Made by a program: the position numbers and the translations under genes | The notes under the pieces: model-generated | Seen by the model: only the letters and a program-made list of their open reading frames with translations | The model's database searches: none | Told to the model about the DNA's origin: nothing | From: Shewanella sp. Arc9-LZ | Lineage (GTDB): Bacteria > Pseudomonadota > Gammaproteobacteria > Enterobacterales > Shewanellaceae | NCBI RefSeq assembly: GCF_010092445.1 | Contig: NZ_CP048031.1 | Coordinates: 2,852,001 to 2,916,000 of the forward strand | DNA: 64,000 bases | Direction: 5' to 3' | Part shown: in pieces, positions 1 through 9,157 of the stretch | How the letters are laid out: each line of letters opens with the position of its first letter | How positions within the stretch are numbered: position 1 is the first letter of the stretch

Positions 1-185
1 TGGTTAACTCCACTTTGTTCAAGGAACTCATTGAACGCATGCGAGGTCGTTGCAAAACCGCCAGGAACTTGAACCCCTGCATTAGCCAGATTGCTGATCA
101 TCTCTCCAAGGGATGCATTTTTACCGCCAACCTTGTTTACATCGCCCATGCCTAATTCTTGATACCAGAGTACGTATTGCTGCAC
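1..185 (-). CDS. ppsA: Phosphoenolpyruvate synthase, N-terminal fragment (runs off the left edge)
   Basis: PEP synthase converts pyruvate and ATP to PEP, AMP and phosphate during gluconeogenesis. Only the first 61 or so codons are present, on the minus strand. The translation contains LWYQELG, then [16 protein letters not shown] and a GGFATT stretch, which match the N-terminal ATP-binding domain of PpsA closely. I place the start at a GTG whose first base is at 185, because a GGAG ribosome site lies eight bases upstream of it and the following residues align with the family start. It is divergent from ppsR, its own regulator, across a 126-bp gap. The rest of the gene lies outside the window. 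Confidence 0.9.
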   Translation of the reverse strand, partial: MQQYVLWYQELGMGDVNKVGGKNASLGEMISNLANAGVQVPGGFATTSHAFNEFLEQSGVN

Positions 186-311
186 AGTTTTATCTCCGCA
201 AGTTTTTATTTCAGTGGCCACTTCACACGAGGGCAAGAGCATCTTACACTCCCATACAACAAGCGTAAATCTATAATTTTATTTGTAATTTTATTACTAC
301 AAGAGGTCAGA

Positions 312-1124
312 ATGACACCAAAAGTATTCTATATTTCAGATGGGACCGCGATCACAGCAGAGGTTTTTGGACATGCCGTACTTTCGCAATTTCCTATAGA
401 ATTTGAAGCACTTACGATTCCATTCGTTGAAACAATTCAGCGAGCTCAAAAAGTTAAGCAACAAATAAATGATTGTTTTATTACAACAGGCGAAAGGCCG
501 CTTGTGTTCCACTCAATCATTAATCCTGAGATCCGCAATGTGATTTTTTCGAGTGAATGTGTCGATTATGACTTTTTGAACACCTTTGTTGCGCCACTAG
601 AACAACACTTAGGGGTACAAGCTAAGCCTTTATTACACCGAACTCATGGTAAAAGTAACCATGGTTATGAAACACGTATCGATGCGATTAACTACACCAT
701 GGAGAATGATGACGGCCAAACCATGAAACACATGGATAAAGCTGACATTATTTTATTAGGCGTGTCTCGTTGCGGTAAAACGCCATCAAGCTTATATCTG
801 TCAATGCAGTTTGGTATAAAGGCTGCAAACTACCCGTTTACTGAAGATGACATGGATAACCTCAAGTTACCTGAAGCATTGAAACGCAACAAATCAAAGC
901 TCTTTGGCTTAACCATCGATCCTCATCGTTTGCATGAGATACGTCAAAGCCGCATGGAAAATAGCCGCTACTCTTCATTAAGACAATGTCGACTTGAAGT
1001 GAAAGAAGTCGAAATGCTGTATAAAAAAGAACGTATTCCCTTTGTAAATACCACCAACCATTCGGTTGAAGAAATTGCCACCAAAATTCTTGATATCACC
1101 GGTTTAGAACGTCATATGTTCTAA
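312..1124 (+). CDS. ppsR: PEP synthase regulatory protein (bifunctional kinase/pyrophosphorylase)
   Basis: PpsR of the DUF299 family switches PEP synthase off by ADP-dependent phosphorylation of a threonine and back on by phosphate-dependent dephosphorylation. The 270-residue product carries the family landmarks [14 protein letters not shown] at the N-terminus, the P-loop-like [14 protein letters not shown] equivalent (here [19 protein letters not shown]), AANYPF, and the C-terminal [15 protein letters not shown] segment. An upstream in-frame extension to 159 exists, but the ATG at 312 has a GAGG site and aligns with the family start. Its divergent neighbour ppsA is its target enzyme, and aroH, which consumes PEP, follows. 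I recall the same three-gene arrangement from Escherichia coli. Confidence 0.95.
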   Translation: MTPKVFYISDGTAITAEVFGHAVLSQFPIEFEALTIPFVETIQRAQKVKQQINDCFITTGERPLVFHSIINPEIRNVIFSSECVDYDFLNTFVAPLEQHLGVQAKPLLHRTHGKSNHGYETRIDAINYTMENDDGQTMKHMDKADIILLGVSRCGKTPSSLYLSMQFGIKAANYPFTEDDMDNLKLPEALKRNKSKLFGLTIDPHRLHEIRQSRMENSRYSSLRQCRLEVKEVEMLYKKERIPFVNTTNHSVEEIATKILDITGLERHMF

Positions 1125-1170
1125 TTTATAAACAATCATTTTTTGCATGAAATAGAATGAAAAACCACCA

Positions 1171-1210
1171 AAAGACGAACTTAACCCAGGTTGATTCGTC
1201 TTTGCCTTTT
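1171..1210 (+). terminator. Likely intrinsic terminator of ppsR
   Basis: Perfect 9-bp arms AAAGACGAA (1171-1179) and TTCGTCTTT (1195-1203) enclose a 15-base loop and are followed by a T-rich stretch. The position, 46 bases after the ppsR stop, fits. The loop is rather long. Confidence 0.5.
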
Positions 1211-1330
1211 ACGGCAATCTGTTTTTTAACCGTTAGAATCCGAGGCTAAGCCTCGCATCTTGAACTTCTTTGGGTATATAATCCCGTTCAATATGATGCA
1301 GATGCATCTCACGATTTCTCGGTAATATGC

Positions 1331-2395
1331 ATGACAATTAAAACAGATGAACTCAGAACAACCTTATTAAGCAAAGTTATTTCTCCTGCTCAGTTGGCTT
1401 CAGAATATCCATTAACGCAAAATGCTGCAGACTACTTGGTTGCGCAACGTCGTGAAGTAGAAGCAATTATTGCCGGAGAAGATCAGCGCTTACTGGTCAT
1501 CATTGGCCCTTGCTCAATCCATGACACTAAAGCAGCACTCGAATATGCAGAGCGTTTGTCGGCCTTACATCACGAACTAAAAGATGACTTGTGCATTTTA
1601 ATGCGGGTGTACTTTGAAAAACCTCGTACCATTGTTGGTTGGAAAGGCTTAATTTCAGATCCAGATTTGGACGGCAGCTTTAGCCCGAATAAAGGCTTGC
1701 GTATGGCACGTCAGTTATTACAACAAATCACTGAACTCAAGTTACCTATCGCCACTGAGTTTTTAGACATGGTGAACGGCCAGTACATCGCAGACCTTAT
1801 TACCTGGGGTGCTATTGGTGCACGTACTACTGAAAGCCAAATTCACCGCGAAATGGCTTCTGCATTGTCTTGCCCTGTTGGCTTTAAAAATGGTACTGAC
1901 GGTAACATCAATATCGCTGTTGATGCAGTACGTGCCGCACAGGCGCCGCATATTTTTTACTCTCCAGATAAAGACGGCGCTATGGCGGTTTACCGTACCC
2001 ACGGCAACCCATTTGGACATATTATTTTGCGTGGTGGTAAAACCCCAAATTATTCAGCTGAAGATATTGAAGTTGCACGCGCACAGCTTGAACAAGTGGG
2101 CGTAACTCAACGTATGGTGGTTGATTTTAGCCATGGTAACAGTGAGAAACAGCATAAAAATCAGTTAAATGTTGCCGATAGCATTATGGCGCAGCTGCGC
2201 AGTGGTAGTACCGCAATTGCTGGTATTATGGCAGAAAGCTTTATGATTGAAGGCAACCAGAAAGTGGTTAAAGACGAACCATTAGTGTATGGCCAAAGTA
2301 TTACCGATGCGTGTTTGCATTGGGCTGATTCTGAAAAACTTTTACGTGATTTAGCTCAAGCTTCGAAAGAACGCAAAGCCTTACTAGCACAGTAA
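1331..2395 (+). CDS. aroH: 3-deoxy-7-phosphoheptulonate (DAHP) synthase, AroH-like
   Basis: Class I DAHP synthase joins PEP and erythrose 4-phosphate in the first step of the shikimate pathway. The 354-residue protein has the metal-binding GPCSIHD motif, YFEKPRTIVGWKGLI, the GARTTESQ active-site loop, GFKNGTDG, RGGK and DFSHGN. Among the three enterobacterial isoenzymes it most resembles the tryptophan-sensitive AroH: it shares an N-terminal TDELRT, EFLDMV and GIMAESF. Which amino acid inhibits it cannot be read with certainty. It follows ppsR after a terminator, so it likely has its own promoter. A small inverted repeat (CGAGGC-TAA-GCCTCG, 1241-1255) sits in its upstream region and could be an operator or a leader hairpin. 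Confidence 0.9.
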   Translation: MTIKTDELRTTLLSKVISPAQLASEYPLTQNAADYLVAQRREVEAIIAGEDQRLLVIIGPCSIHDTKAALEYAERLSALHHELKDDLCILMRVYFEKPRTIVGWKGLISDPDLDGSFSPNKGLRMARQLLQQITELKLPIATEFLDMVNGQYIADLITWGAIGARTTESQIHREMASALSCPVGFKNGTDGNINIAVDAVRAAQAPHIFYSPDKDGAMAVYRTHGNPFGHIILRGGKTPNYSAEDIEVARAQLEQVGVTQRMVVDFSHGNSEKQHKNQLNVADSIMAQLRSGSTAIAGIMAESFMIEGNQKVVKDEPLVYGQSITDACLHWADSEKLLRDLAQASKERKALLAQ

Positions 2396-2486
2396 TCGCC
2401 CTACTACCGGTTAATGGGCTAGCACACCAAAGCTAACTCAATCCTGTTTATATATCGGCTGATATCGACACTGTATAATATTGTTT

Positions 2487-2521
2487 AACAATGCCAGTCC
2501 CCAGGACTGGCATTGTTGTTT
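2487..2521 (+). terminator. Strong bidirectional terminator between aroH and the HD-GYP gene
   Basis: Perfect 14-bp arms AACAATGCCAGTCC (2487-2500) and GGACTGGCATTGTT (2504-2517) with a 3-base loop lie between two convergent genes. Confidence 0.8.
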
Positions 2522-2541
2522 ATACATCTCTATCAATAACG

Positions 2542-3765
2542 TTAATCCTCTTCGAGTAAAGATGCTTTTGACAACACAGAAAATTGTTCACTAATGACCA
2601 TAAAGCTATCGACCAATTTAGGGTCAAAGTGTTTGCCTTTTCCTTCAAGAATCAACGCCATCGCTTCTTCATGACTAAAAGGCCTTTTGTAACATCGTGG
2701 TGAGGTTAATGCATCGTACACATCGACTAAGGCTACAATTCTGGCTGACAACGGGATAGATTCGCCTGCTAACCCATTAGGATAACCACTGCCATCCCAC
2801 TTTTCATGGTGAGCGCCGGCAATGTCACGTCCCATTCGTATAAATGTGCACTGAGGGGCATACGCTAATAAACTGTTAAGCACTTTTTCTCCAATCACTG
2901 GATGAGCCTTAATCTGCTCAAATTCTTCTACCGATAAGCGCCCTGGTTTTAACAAAATATGATCGGCGATACCCACTTTGCCAATATCATGCAAAATGGC
3001 TGAGAGGCTAATTTCTTGAATAAAAGCGTCAGTTAACTCTTCTGGAACATGTTCATCGGTTAATCTTTGTTTTGCCAGCATATTGGCATACTGCTGCATT
3101 CTAATCAGATGCGCACCGGTTTCATTATCACGATACTCTGCCAATTTAGCTAAGCCCATAACCGTTGCCGTACGAGAGGCTAAAGTGGACTCTAATGAGT
3201 GAGTTAACTTACCCAATAAATAAGAGGTCGACTGAGTCACTATTGCATTAGTGACGAGAAAGTTAATCACCACTACGTACCAAATTAAGGTTGAAAACCC
3301 GTTTATATCAGGCCATACAACAAGCTCATAATGATAAGCGATACCGATTAATAATAACGATATACCATTAGCCACCAGGGCCCATACCGCCATTTTTTCG
3401 CCAAGAAGAATACTGCTCAAAGGAGGGAAAACGAATAACCAGAAAAAACCTGCCCCAGAAGGGCCAATAGCGAGTAAAAACCCGATGCCGATACCAAATG
3501 CAAGATAACACCCTATGGTAAATTTTTGTGTATCGCTAATTCGTGGATAAAACAAAATGAATAATAATACCCCGTAAGCCACAGTATCAAATAGTGCCAT
3601 GCCCCAAAGGTTTTGAACAATACACAGATATACGCTGGTGATGTAAATCGGGATACATAACAAAGCCAACACACTAAACAGTCGCGTGAAAATGATCCGA
3701 CGCCATATTGGTAAACCATCATCAAAACCATGTTGAATAAGCGGTGCTGTTAACCGAGATGACAT
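2542..3765 (-). CDS. Membrane HD-GYP domain protein, probable cyclic-di-GMP phosphodiesterase
   Basis: HD-GYP proteins hydrolyse the second messenger cyclic di-GMP. The 407-residue product starts with about six hydrophobic segments (roughly residues 26-48, 56-74, 83-100, 104-121, 126-146 and 158-178), which form a membrane sensor of unknown ligand. The C-terminal HD-GYP domain starts near residue 210. It contains ETGAH, the metal-binding HDIGK (H259, D260), a second His region KAHPVIG, and HHEKWDGSGYPNGL with the GYP signature near 327-329. All catalytic motifs look intact. It is convergent with aroH and has its own upstream region. No second signalling domain is fused. Activity on cyclic di-GMP is family inference. 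Confidence 0.88.
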   Translation of the reverse strand: MSSRLTAPLIQHGFDDGLPIWRRIIFTRLFSVLALLCIPIYITSVYLCIVQNLWGMALFDTVAYGVLLFILFYPRISDTQKFTIGCYLAFGIGIGFLLAIGPSGAGFFWLFVFPPLSSILLGEKMAVWALVANGISLLLIGIAYHYELVVWPDINGFSTLIWYVVVINFLVTNAIVTQSTSYLLGKLTHSLESTLASRTATVMGLAKLAEYRDNETGAHLIRMQQYANMLAKQRLTDEHVPEELTDAFIQEISLSAILHDIGKVGIADHILLKPGRLSVEEFEQIKAHPVIGEKVLNSLLAYAPQCTFIRMGRDIAGAHHEKWDGSGYPNGLAGESIPLSARIVALVDVYDALTSPRCYKRPFSHEEAMALILEGKGKHFDPKLVDSFMVISEQFSVLSKASLLEED

Positions 3766-3979
3766 ATTAATTCCTTTTAAAACGATGTAAATCTAACACC
3801 ATTACATTCCATTAATCGCGCAAACAGACTTATTTAGATGACCGAGTCGTATAAATGTCAGATCGATTTAAATAACAATATGAGTCAGTAATACGCCAAC
3901 CTAAGTATTGTTGCTAGACAAGCATTAAGCAAAACTAGGATTAAAATTAATCCATAAAACCAATATTCAACTCATATTC

Positions 3980-3998
3980 GATTATGATTGTCATTAAT
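3980..3998. promoter_or_regulatory. Fur-box-like sequence between two divergent genes
   Basis: The 19-mer GATTATGATTGTCATTAAT agrees with the classical Fur consensus at 14 of 19 positions by hand count. It lies in the 390-bp divergent region 3766-4155, about 215 bp before the HD-GYP start and 158 bp before the SIMPL gene. A chance match in AT-rich DNA is possible. The rest of this intergenic region shows no open frame of note. Confidence 0.3.
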
Positions 3999-4092
3999 TT
4001 GGGTGCTTACCATTGCCAATAATCCATAATATTAGCGAAAATATTGACGTTTCATGACGGTGTGATGCGACAATTAACACGCTATAACAAAA

Positions 4093-4122
4093 AGTAACGT
4101 TAGCCACAAAGCCAACGTTACT
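4093..4122. repeat. Near-perfect inverted repeat upstream of the SIMPL gene
   Basis: AGTAACGTTAGC (4093-4104) and GCCAACGTTACT (4111-4122) form 12-bp arms with one wobble pair around a 6-base loop. No T-run follows, so it is not an obvious terminator. It ends 33 bases before the start codon at 4156, so it would lie in the leader of that transcript or act as an operator. Confidence 0.5.
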
Positions 4123-4155
4123 CCATCACTCCCCACCTATAATAAGGATGTTGTT

Positions 4156-4872
4156 ATGCAAAGTTCGTCTCGTAGTGCTGCTATTTTCGGAATATTAATT
4201 GCACTGGGCTTAGGCGCATTAGGCGTATTACTCAAACAAGCCATTGTTGAGTACAAGTTACTCGACCGCAGCGTCACGGTAAAAGGCCTGGCAGAAAATG
4301 AATATCCTGCCGACATCGTCATTTGGCCGATACAATTCACCGCAGCCAATAATAATCTCGATGAACTCTACAAACAGCTTGAAACACAAAACAACCAAGT
4401 GGTTAACTTTTTAGCCGAACAAAATATCGATCCCAAACAGATCACTCTCGCCGCGCCCACTATTACCGATAAATTGGCGCAACAGTATGGTGGAAATCAA
4501 CCAATAGAATTGCGCTATACGGCGTCGCAAACCATTACGGTATATTCTAATGACATAGATAAAGTTCGCGGGGCTATGCCTCAATTAACTGAGCTAGGTA
4601 AAATGGGAATTGTTTTCTCACAAAATAACTATGATGCCCAAGTCGAATATATTTTCAGCCGCTTAAATGACGTTAAACCGAAAATGATCGAAGAGTCGAC
4701 CACTAATGCACGTTCAGTTGCTGAAAAATTTGCTACCGATTCACAAAGCCGATTAGGTAAGATAAAAAAAGCGACTCAAGGACAATTCAGCATTAACAAT
4801 AGAGATAAAAACACGCCATATATTAAACAGGTACGGGTCGTATCTACCATCGAATATTATTTAGCGGATTAA
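4156..4872 (+). CDS. SIMPL (DUF541) domain protein with N-terminal membrane anchor
   Basis: The 238-residue product has one hydrophobic segment (about residues 9-28), then a SIMPL/DUF541 domain beginning RSVTVKGLAENEYPADIVIW and ending with the strand VRVVSTIEYYLAD. Members of this family are periplasmic or outer-membrane-associated and some have been tied to oxidative stress, but no biochemical activity is established. The ATG at 4156 follows an AAGGA site. Only four bases separate its stop from the next start, so it is probably co-transcribed and coupled with the histidine phosphatase gene. Confidence 0.8.
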   Translation: MQSSSRSAAIFGILIALGLGALGVLLKQAIVEYKLLDRSVTVKGLAENEYPADIVIWPIQFTAANNNLDELYKQLETQNNQVVNFLAEQNIDPKQITLAAPTITDKLAQQYGGNQPIELRYTASQTITVYSNDIDKVRGAMPQLTELGKMGIVFSQNNYDAQVEYIFSRLNDVKPKMIEESTTNARSVAEKFATDSQSRLGKIKKATQGQFSINNRDKNTPYIKQVRVVSTIEYYLAD

Positions 4873-4876
4873 CACC

Positions 4877-5422
4877 ATGAAACAATCAATCATTAGAGCC
4901 GTTTTCGGCTGTATGAGTTTAATCAGCGTATCACTAATGGCACAGACGCCAATCGTTGCTCCGATTGCGCTTAACAATACCGCCGTAGATAGCAAGAGCA
5001 ATCAAGTTATTTTTATTGTCAGACATGCCGAAAAACTTGCAGGCAAAGACCCTAGCTTATCCGCACAAGGACAATTAAGAGCCCTGCGTTTAGCTAAAGT
5101 ACTGTCCAGTACGCATTTAGATAAAGTGTACACAACCGACTATAATCGCACCCGTGAGACAGCCACCGCCGTAACGCAAGATCAGCAAGTGGATTTAAGT
5201 GTTTATGACCCACGTGATATGGCGGCATTTACCCAACATCTATTAACTCAACAGGGTAGTATTTTAGTGGTCGGACACAGTAATACTTCAACAGATTTAG
5301 TTGAAGGTCTCGGGGCAGAAAAACAAATACCCATTGCAGATGCAAGTGAGTTTGATCGCTTATACATAGTGACCCTCAATGCCAACAAGCAAATGGTTTC
5401 TACTGTGTTGTTACGCTATTAA
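4877..5422 (+). CDS. Exported histidine phosphatase (phosphoglycerate mutase superfamily)
   Basis: The 181-residue protein begins with a signal peptide (hydrophobic stretch about residues 9-22, probable cut after LMA). It then has the superfamily signature IVRHAEK with the phosphorylated histidine, a YTTDYNRTRETA segment carrying a phosphate-binding arginine, and VGHSNT with the second catalytic histidine. The short length and signal peptide resemble SixA/Ais-like periplasmic phosphatases more than glycolytic mutases. The substrate is unknown. It lies four bases after the SIMPL gene and probably shares its transcript. Confidence 0.82.
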   Translation: MKQSIIRAVFGCMSLISVSLMAQTPIVAPIALNNTAVDSKSNQVIFIVRHAEKLAGKDPSLSAQGQLRALRLAKVLSSTHLDKVYTTDYNRTRETATAVTQDQQVDLSVYDPRDMAAFTQHLLTQQGSILVVGHSNTSTDLVEGLGAEKQIPIADASEFDRLYIVTLNANKQMVSTVLLRY

Positions 5423-5517
5423 CGGGTCATTGAAAGTGAGTAAATGATAGCTGGTAAATGATTGTGAGTGAGTGATGGTTTTTAGCAAAATATAGAGCAG
5501 ACAAATAGGAGACGGAC

Positions 5518-5784
5518 ATGAACCCAATTAAATGTGAGATTTACGATTATATTGAGATCATCTGTTTGTATCGCTATAGGGTCAAACTAACATTAACAGA
5601 TGGAACCCATCTTCAAGGTCAATTTGATCGAACATTGTATGTCAGTCGCAATCAACAAAAACATGAAGCCATTGCGGGCATTAATCAACAACAGCAAGCG
5701 ATTGAAGTGATATTAACCGATATCACTTCAATTGATGTTCTCAGCAAAAATGCCTCATTTAGCCATATCTCGTTAATCGAATAG
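5518..5784 (+). CDS. Rof-like Rho-binding antiterminator family protein
   Basis: The 88-residue protein resembles Rof (YaeO), a small Sm-like protein that binds Rho and blocks transcription termination. The similarity lies in the opening INCDDYD-type segment (here IKCEIYDYIEIICLYRYRVKLTLTDG), the central strand pattern and the closing DITSIDVL stretch. An AGGAGA site stands before the ATG. Rho inhibition is inferred from the family and the resemblance is moderate. It is a stand-alone gene between the phosphatase and the thioesterase. Confidence 0.6.
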   Translation: MNPIKCEIYDYIEIICLYRYRVKLTLTDGTHLQGQFDRTLYVSRNQQKHEAIAGINQQQQAIEVILTDITSIDVLSKNASFSHISLIE

Positions 5785-5867
5785 TTTACTCTACCCAACT
5801 CATCGGAATATGTACCCTAAAGGCCCGCGAAATTTGGCCCTTGGGTGACTAAACAGGCGCTACGACA

Positions 5868-5897
5868 TCGACAGAGATCCGCGCAATACAGTATAAT
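5868..5897 (+). promoter_or_regulatory. Sigma-70-type promoter for the thioesterase gene
   Basis: TCGACA (5868-5873) and a perfect TATAAT (5892-5897) are separated by 18 bases and lie about 55 bp before the chosen start at 5952. The -10 is flanked by CCGCG/CGCGG arms (5879-5883, 5899-5903) followed by six Ts, which could alternatively form a weak terminator for the Rof-like gene. Confidence 0.5.
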
Positions 5898-5951
5898 ACG
5901 CGGCTTTTTTCGCTGAATTCTTTGTTGAACTGCATAACATTAGGTAGTTGT

Positions 5952-6389
5952 ATGTCCCTTGCTCAAAACCCTGCTCAAACTCAAAACCATTTCCCTGATG
6001 ACATTGCTGCACGTATTGCTCAATCAGAAGCGCGCGTTATAAAGGCTATTTTCCCGTCTAATACCAATCACCATAACACCTTATTTGGTGGTGATGCTTT
6101 AGCATGGATGGATGAAACAGCCTTTATCGCCGCCACCCGTTTTTGTCGTAAATCATTAGTGACCGTCAGTTCTGACCGTATCGATTTTAAAAAAGCGATA
6201 CCCGCAGGCAGCTTAGCAGAGCTGATTGCTAATGTGATTCATGTTGGTAATACATCACTCAAAGTTGAAGTGAACATTTATGTCGAAGATATGTACAACG
6301 ATCATCGAGAACATGCAATACGCGGAGTATTTACTTTTGTTGCGGTAGATGAAAACAGAAACCCAACCCAAGTGTGGCCACACAATTAA
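5952..6389 (+). CDS. Acyl-CoA thioesterase, hotdog fold (YciA/BFIT-like)
   Basis: The 145-residue protein has the hotdog thioesterase layout: IFPSNTNHHNTLFGGDALAWMDETAFIAA in the first half, with the GG-x8-D active-site region, and SSDRIDFKKAIPAGSLAELIANV in the second. It should hydrolyse acyl-CoA thioesters in the cytoplasm; the chain-length preference cannot be seen. I chose the ATG at 5952 over an upstream TTG at 5922 because it lies well behind the promoter-like TATAAT and gives the usual family length. The gene is monocistronic. Confidence 0.85.
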   Translation: MSLAQNPAQTQNHFPDDIAARIAQSEARVIKAIFPSNTNHHNTLFGGDALAWMDETAFIAATRFCRKSLVTVSSDRIDFKKAIPAGSLAELIANVIHVGNTSLKVEVNIYVEDMYNDHREHAIRGVFTFVAVDENRNPTQVWPHN

Positions 6390-6571
6390 TACACCCTTGC
6401 TAATGTAGTCAGATAGATGGCTGCATTAGCACTTTATTTACTCGACTAAAGTCTATAATTTTACGGTTTTTATTCAAATCAATCACAATGTGACATAAAG
6501 CAATAGAATACTCGATTACTTTTCTGTTACATTGAGTTTATCTTCACGTGCAACATAGAATAAAAAACGCC

Positions 6572-7234
6572 ATGAAGCTCGAAAATTTAAACATCATCAT
6601 TGCAGATGATCATCCATTATTCCGTAATGCCTTAAGGCTAGCGCTGAGTAATGCGTTTGAACAAACTCAATGGTTTGAGGCCGATAGTGCCGAAGCGTTA
6701 CAAAGGGTTCTTGATCAAAAAGAGACCCCATTTGACTTAATCCTGCTGGACCTACAAATGCCTGGATCGCACGGTTACTCAACCCTGATCCACCTTAGAA
6801 CTCATTATCCAGATATCCCCGTAGTGGTGATATCTGCCCATGAAGACATCAATACCATCAGCCGAGCGATACATTATGGCAGTAGCGGATTCATTCCTAA
6901 ATCTGCGTCAATGGAAGCGTTGGCAGAAGCATTAAATGCGGTGTTATACGGTGATATTTGGTTGCCAAAAGGTACTCAAATCGTGCCAGTTTCTGATGAC
7001 CCAACCGATAAAATGGCCAGCCGATTATCAGACTTAACCCCGCAACAATATCGCGTGTTACAGATGTTTGCAGAAGGGTTACTCAACAAACAAATTGCTT
7101 ATGATTTTGGGGTATCAGAAGCAACCATCAAAGCGCATGCCACGGCGATATTCCGAAAACTGGGTGTTCGCAATCGCACTCAAGCGGTGATAGCATTGCA
7201 GCACTTAGAAATGGACAGAATTGATATCTCGTAA
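6572..7234 (+). CDS. Two-component response regulator, REC plus LuxR-type DNA-binding domain
   Basis: This is a NarL/FixJ-type regulator of about 220 residues. The N-terminal receiver domain has the acidic pair IIADDHP, the phospho-acceptor aspartate in LILLDLQMPG, and the conserved lysine in GFIPKSA. The C-terminal LuxR helix-turn-helix reads LTPQQYRVLQMFAEGLLNKQIAYDFGVSEATIKAHATAIFRKLGV. An alternative GTG start at 6548 would add eight residues; the ATG at 6572 gives the normal receiver start. No sensor kinase is adjacent, so its input is unknown. Its stop overlaps the start of the methyltransferase by one base (TAATG), which suggests co-translation. Confidence 0.88.
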   Translation: MKLENLNIIIADDHPLFRNALRLALSNAFEQTQWFEADSAEALQRVLDQKETPFDLILLDLQMPGSHGYSTLIHLRTHYPDIPVVVISAHEDINTISRAIHYGSSGFIPKSASMEALAEALNAVLYGDIWLPKGTQIVPVSDDPTDKMASRLSDLTPQQYRVLQMFAEGLLNKQIAYDFGVSEATIKAHATAIFRKLGVRNRTQAVIALQHLEMDRIDIS

Positions 7235-7848
7235 TGCCTCAATCATTATCGCTACAACAGCTGCCTTTTTCACAAGCGTGTGAAAATAATAAACAGCCTA
7301 TCTTAACCCTATTGGCAGAGTGGTTTGCCAATAGGCAACATATACTCGAAATAGGCAGTGGCACAGGCCAACACAGCGTCTATTTCGCTGAACACCTTCC
7401 TCATGTCCGCTGGCAACCAAGTGACCAACAACATTATTTACCTACCCTACAAGCTCGGCTCAATTTGCAAACACAACCCAACTTACAACAGGCAATCGGG
7501 CTTGATGTCACTCAACCATGGCCCCTGCTTGTATCTGATATAGATGCCATATTCAGTGCTAACACCTTGCACATTATGAGTAAGCCAATGGTTGAAGCGT
7601 TCTTTGCTGGTGTTGGTAGTGTATTGCTTAATTCAGGCTCATTAGCAGTTTATGGTCCCTTTAATTATCAAGGCCAATTTACCAGTGACAGTAATCAACA
7701 ATTCAATTTATGGCTGCAACACAACAACCCTGATAGTGGTATCCGTGATATTGAATGGATCTGCCAGTTAGCACAACAACAAGGGCTAATACTTCAAGAA
7801 GACATCGCCATGCCAGCCAATAACCGTCTGCTACATTTTAGTAAATAA
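7234..7848 (+). CDS. DUF938 family SAM-dependent methyltransferase-like protein
   Basis: The 204-residue protein has the class I methyltransferase glycine motif ILEIGSGTGQHSVYFA near residues 38-52, followed by WQPSDQ (the acidic end of the second strand) and IFSANTLHIM. This combination is typical of DUF938 proteins. Substrate and biological role are unknown. The start codon overlaps the stop of the response regulator gene, so the pair is probably one transcript, but nothing in the sequence explains the functional link. Confidence 0.82.
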   Translation: MPQSLSLQQLPFSQACENNKQPILTLLAEWFANRQHILEIGSGTGQHSVYFAEHLPHVRWQPSDQQHYLPTLQARLNLQTQPNLQQAIGLDVTQPWPLLVSDIDAIFSANTLHIMSKPMVEAFFAGVGSVLLNSGSLAVYGPFNYQGQFTSDSNQQFNLWLQHNNPDSGIRDIEWICQLAQQQGLILQEDIAMPANNRLLHFSK

Positions 7849-8129
7849 CCTCAACTCTACATTAGAGATGGGTTAAATCGATACAGTGTGATGATTTCAA
7901 ATCTGTAATATCAAAGCGCGTTATTTTGCTCACAAGGCGAATTGAACTCGTAATCGCTTATCTATGGCAAGTGATGCAATGCTTGGTACTGAATCAATAG
8001 CGGTTTGATGTTTACTTATTGACTAAAGTTGACCGTTCACACCCGTAAATCATCCAAACGATTAGTGACTTACTTGCCAAAAACCTTGTAAGCTATCGAC
8101 TAGAATCAAAATACACAAGGACACTCGCT

Positions 8130-8975
8130 ATGGGTTCGGTTACCACTAAAAGACATCCCAATGGTCTTGATTATGTTGCTGTTGACACAGCACTTTGCCA
8201 AGCACGTATTTTTATGCAAGGTGCACAAATAGATCAATTTATACCTGTAGGTAAAGCACCACTATTATGGGTTTCAAGTGCAGATGATTACCAACCTGGT
8301 AATGGTATCAGAGGAGGAATCCCCATTTGTTGGCCTTGGTTTGGTATGAGCGACACTCCAGGGTTTCCGCAGCATGGTTTTGCACGAAACAAAACCTGGT
8401 CGCTTGAATCAGTCAAAATGCGTAACCAATTAGTAGATTTAGTTTTCACCCTGCCCGCCAGTGAAATGGATAAACAATATTGGCCCCATAATACCCAAGT
8501 AAAGGTGTTATTCACCTTAGGCGAAACCTTATCAGTCAGCTTGGTGAATACTAATAATGGAAATGATAACGTGAAGCTTACCCAAGCATTGCATAGCTAC
8601 TTTCCTATTGAAGATATTCATCAATTGCAAGCGAGTGGCTTTAGCGGGTCACAATACATTGAATTTGGTGAAGGGCCGTTTAAACAAGTCGATGATGTCG
8701 TTAAATTTGAACGAGAAACCGACAGGGTTTATACCCTATTAGGTGATACTCAGGAGTTACATACACAAAATGGCACCATTGTAGTCAGTCGCGAAAACAG
8801 TCAATCAGCGGTACTTTGGAACCCTTGGATAGACAAGTCGATGCGCCTTTCACGCTTTAATGCAGACGATTACTTAACCATGGTGTGCTTAGAAGCCGCT
8901 AACGTGTTGGAGGACTGCGTGGTGTTAGCACCTGGACAAAGTCATACATTAACCACTCATATTGGCTGGAAATAA
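8130..8975 (+). CDS. Glucose-6-phosphate 1-epimerase (hexose-6-phosphate mutarotase, YeaD-like)
   Basis: The 281-residue protein belongs to the aldose-1-epimerase superfamily. It shows GGIPICWPWFG, PQHGFARN with the conserved histidine, LTQALHSYF with the second histidine, and WNPWIDKSMRLSRF near the end. These features are characteristic of YeaD-type enzymes that interconvert the anomers of hexose 6-phosphates. An AAGGA ribosome site precedes the ATG. It is a single gene with a bidirectional terminator behind it. The 281-bp gap before it (7849-8129) shows no gene. Confidence 0.85.
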   Translation: MGSVTTKRHPNGLDYVAVDTALCQARIFMQGAQIDQFIPVGKAPLLWVSSADDYQPGNGIRGGIPICWPWFGMSDTPGFPQHGFARNKTWSLESVKMRNQLVDLVFTLPASEMDKQYWPHNTQVKVLFTLGETLSVSLVNTNNGNDNVKLTQALHSYFPIEDIHQLQASGFSGSQYIEFGEGPFKQVDDVVKFERETDRVYTLLGDTQELHTQNGTIVVSRENSQSAVLWNPWIDKSMRLSRFNADDYLTMVCLEAANVLEDCVVLAPGQSHTLTTHIGWK

Positions 8976-9033
8976 CACACCTAATTGAGTGAGATAAACA
9001 GCCATTCAGAGAACGTCATAGCTTTGTAATAGA

Positions 9034-9058
9034 AAAGGCAACCTAGGTTGCCTTTGTT
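9034..9058. terminator. Bidirectional terminator after the mutarotase gene
   Basis: AAAGGCAACC (9034-9043) and GGTTGCCTTT (9046-9055) are perfect arms between convergent genes, with T-rich sequence on both exits. Confidence 0.75.
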
Positions 9059-9157
9059 ACTTTCAAATATCCATTTACGATTTCAATACTCTGCCCAATA
9101 CCATCATAAGCAATTCAACAAGCAACCTCTGATAACCGATAACTGTTTAAGTTAATA

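Noticed and set aside
159..311. N-terminal extension of ppsR to 159
   Set aside because: The extra residues do not match the family, and the region overlaps the ppsA start on the other strand.
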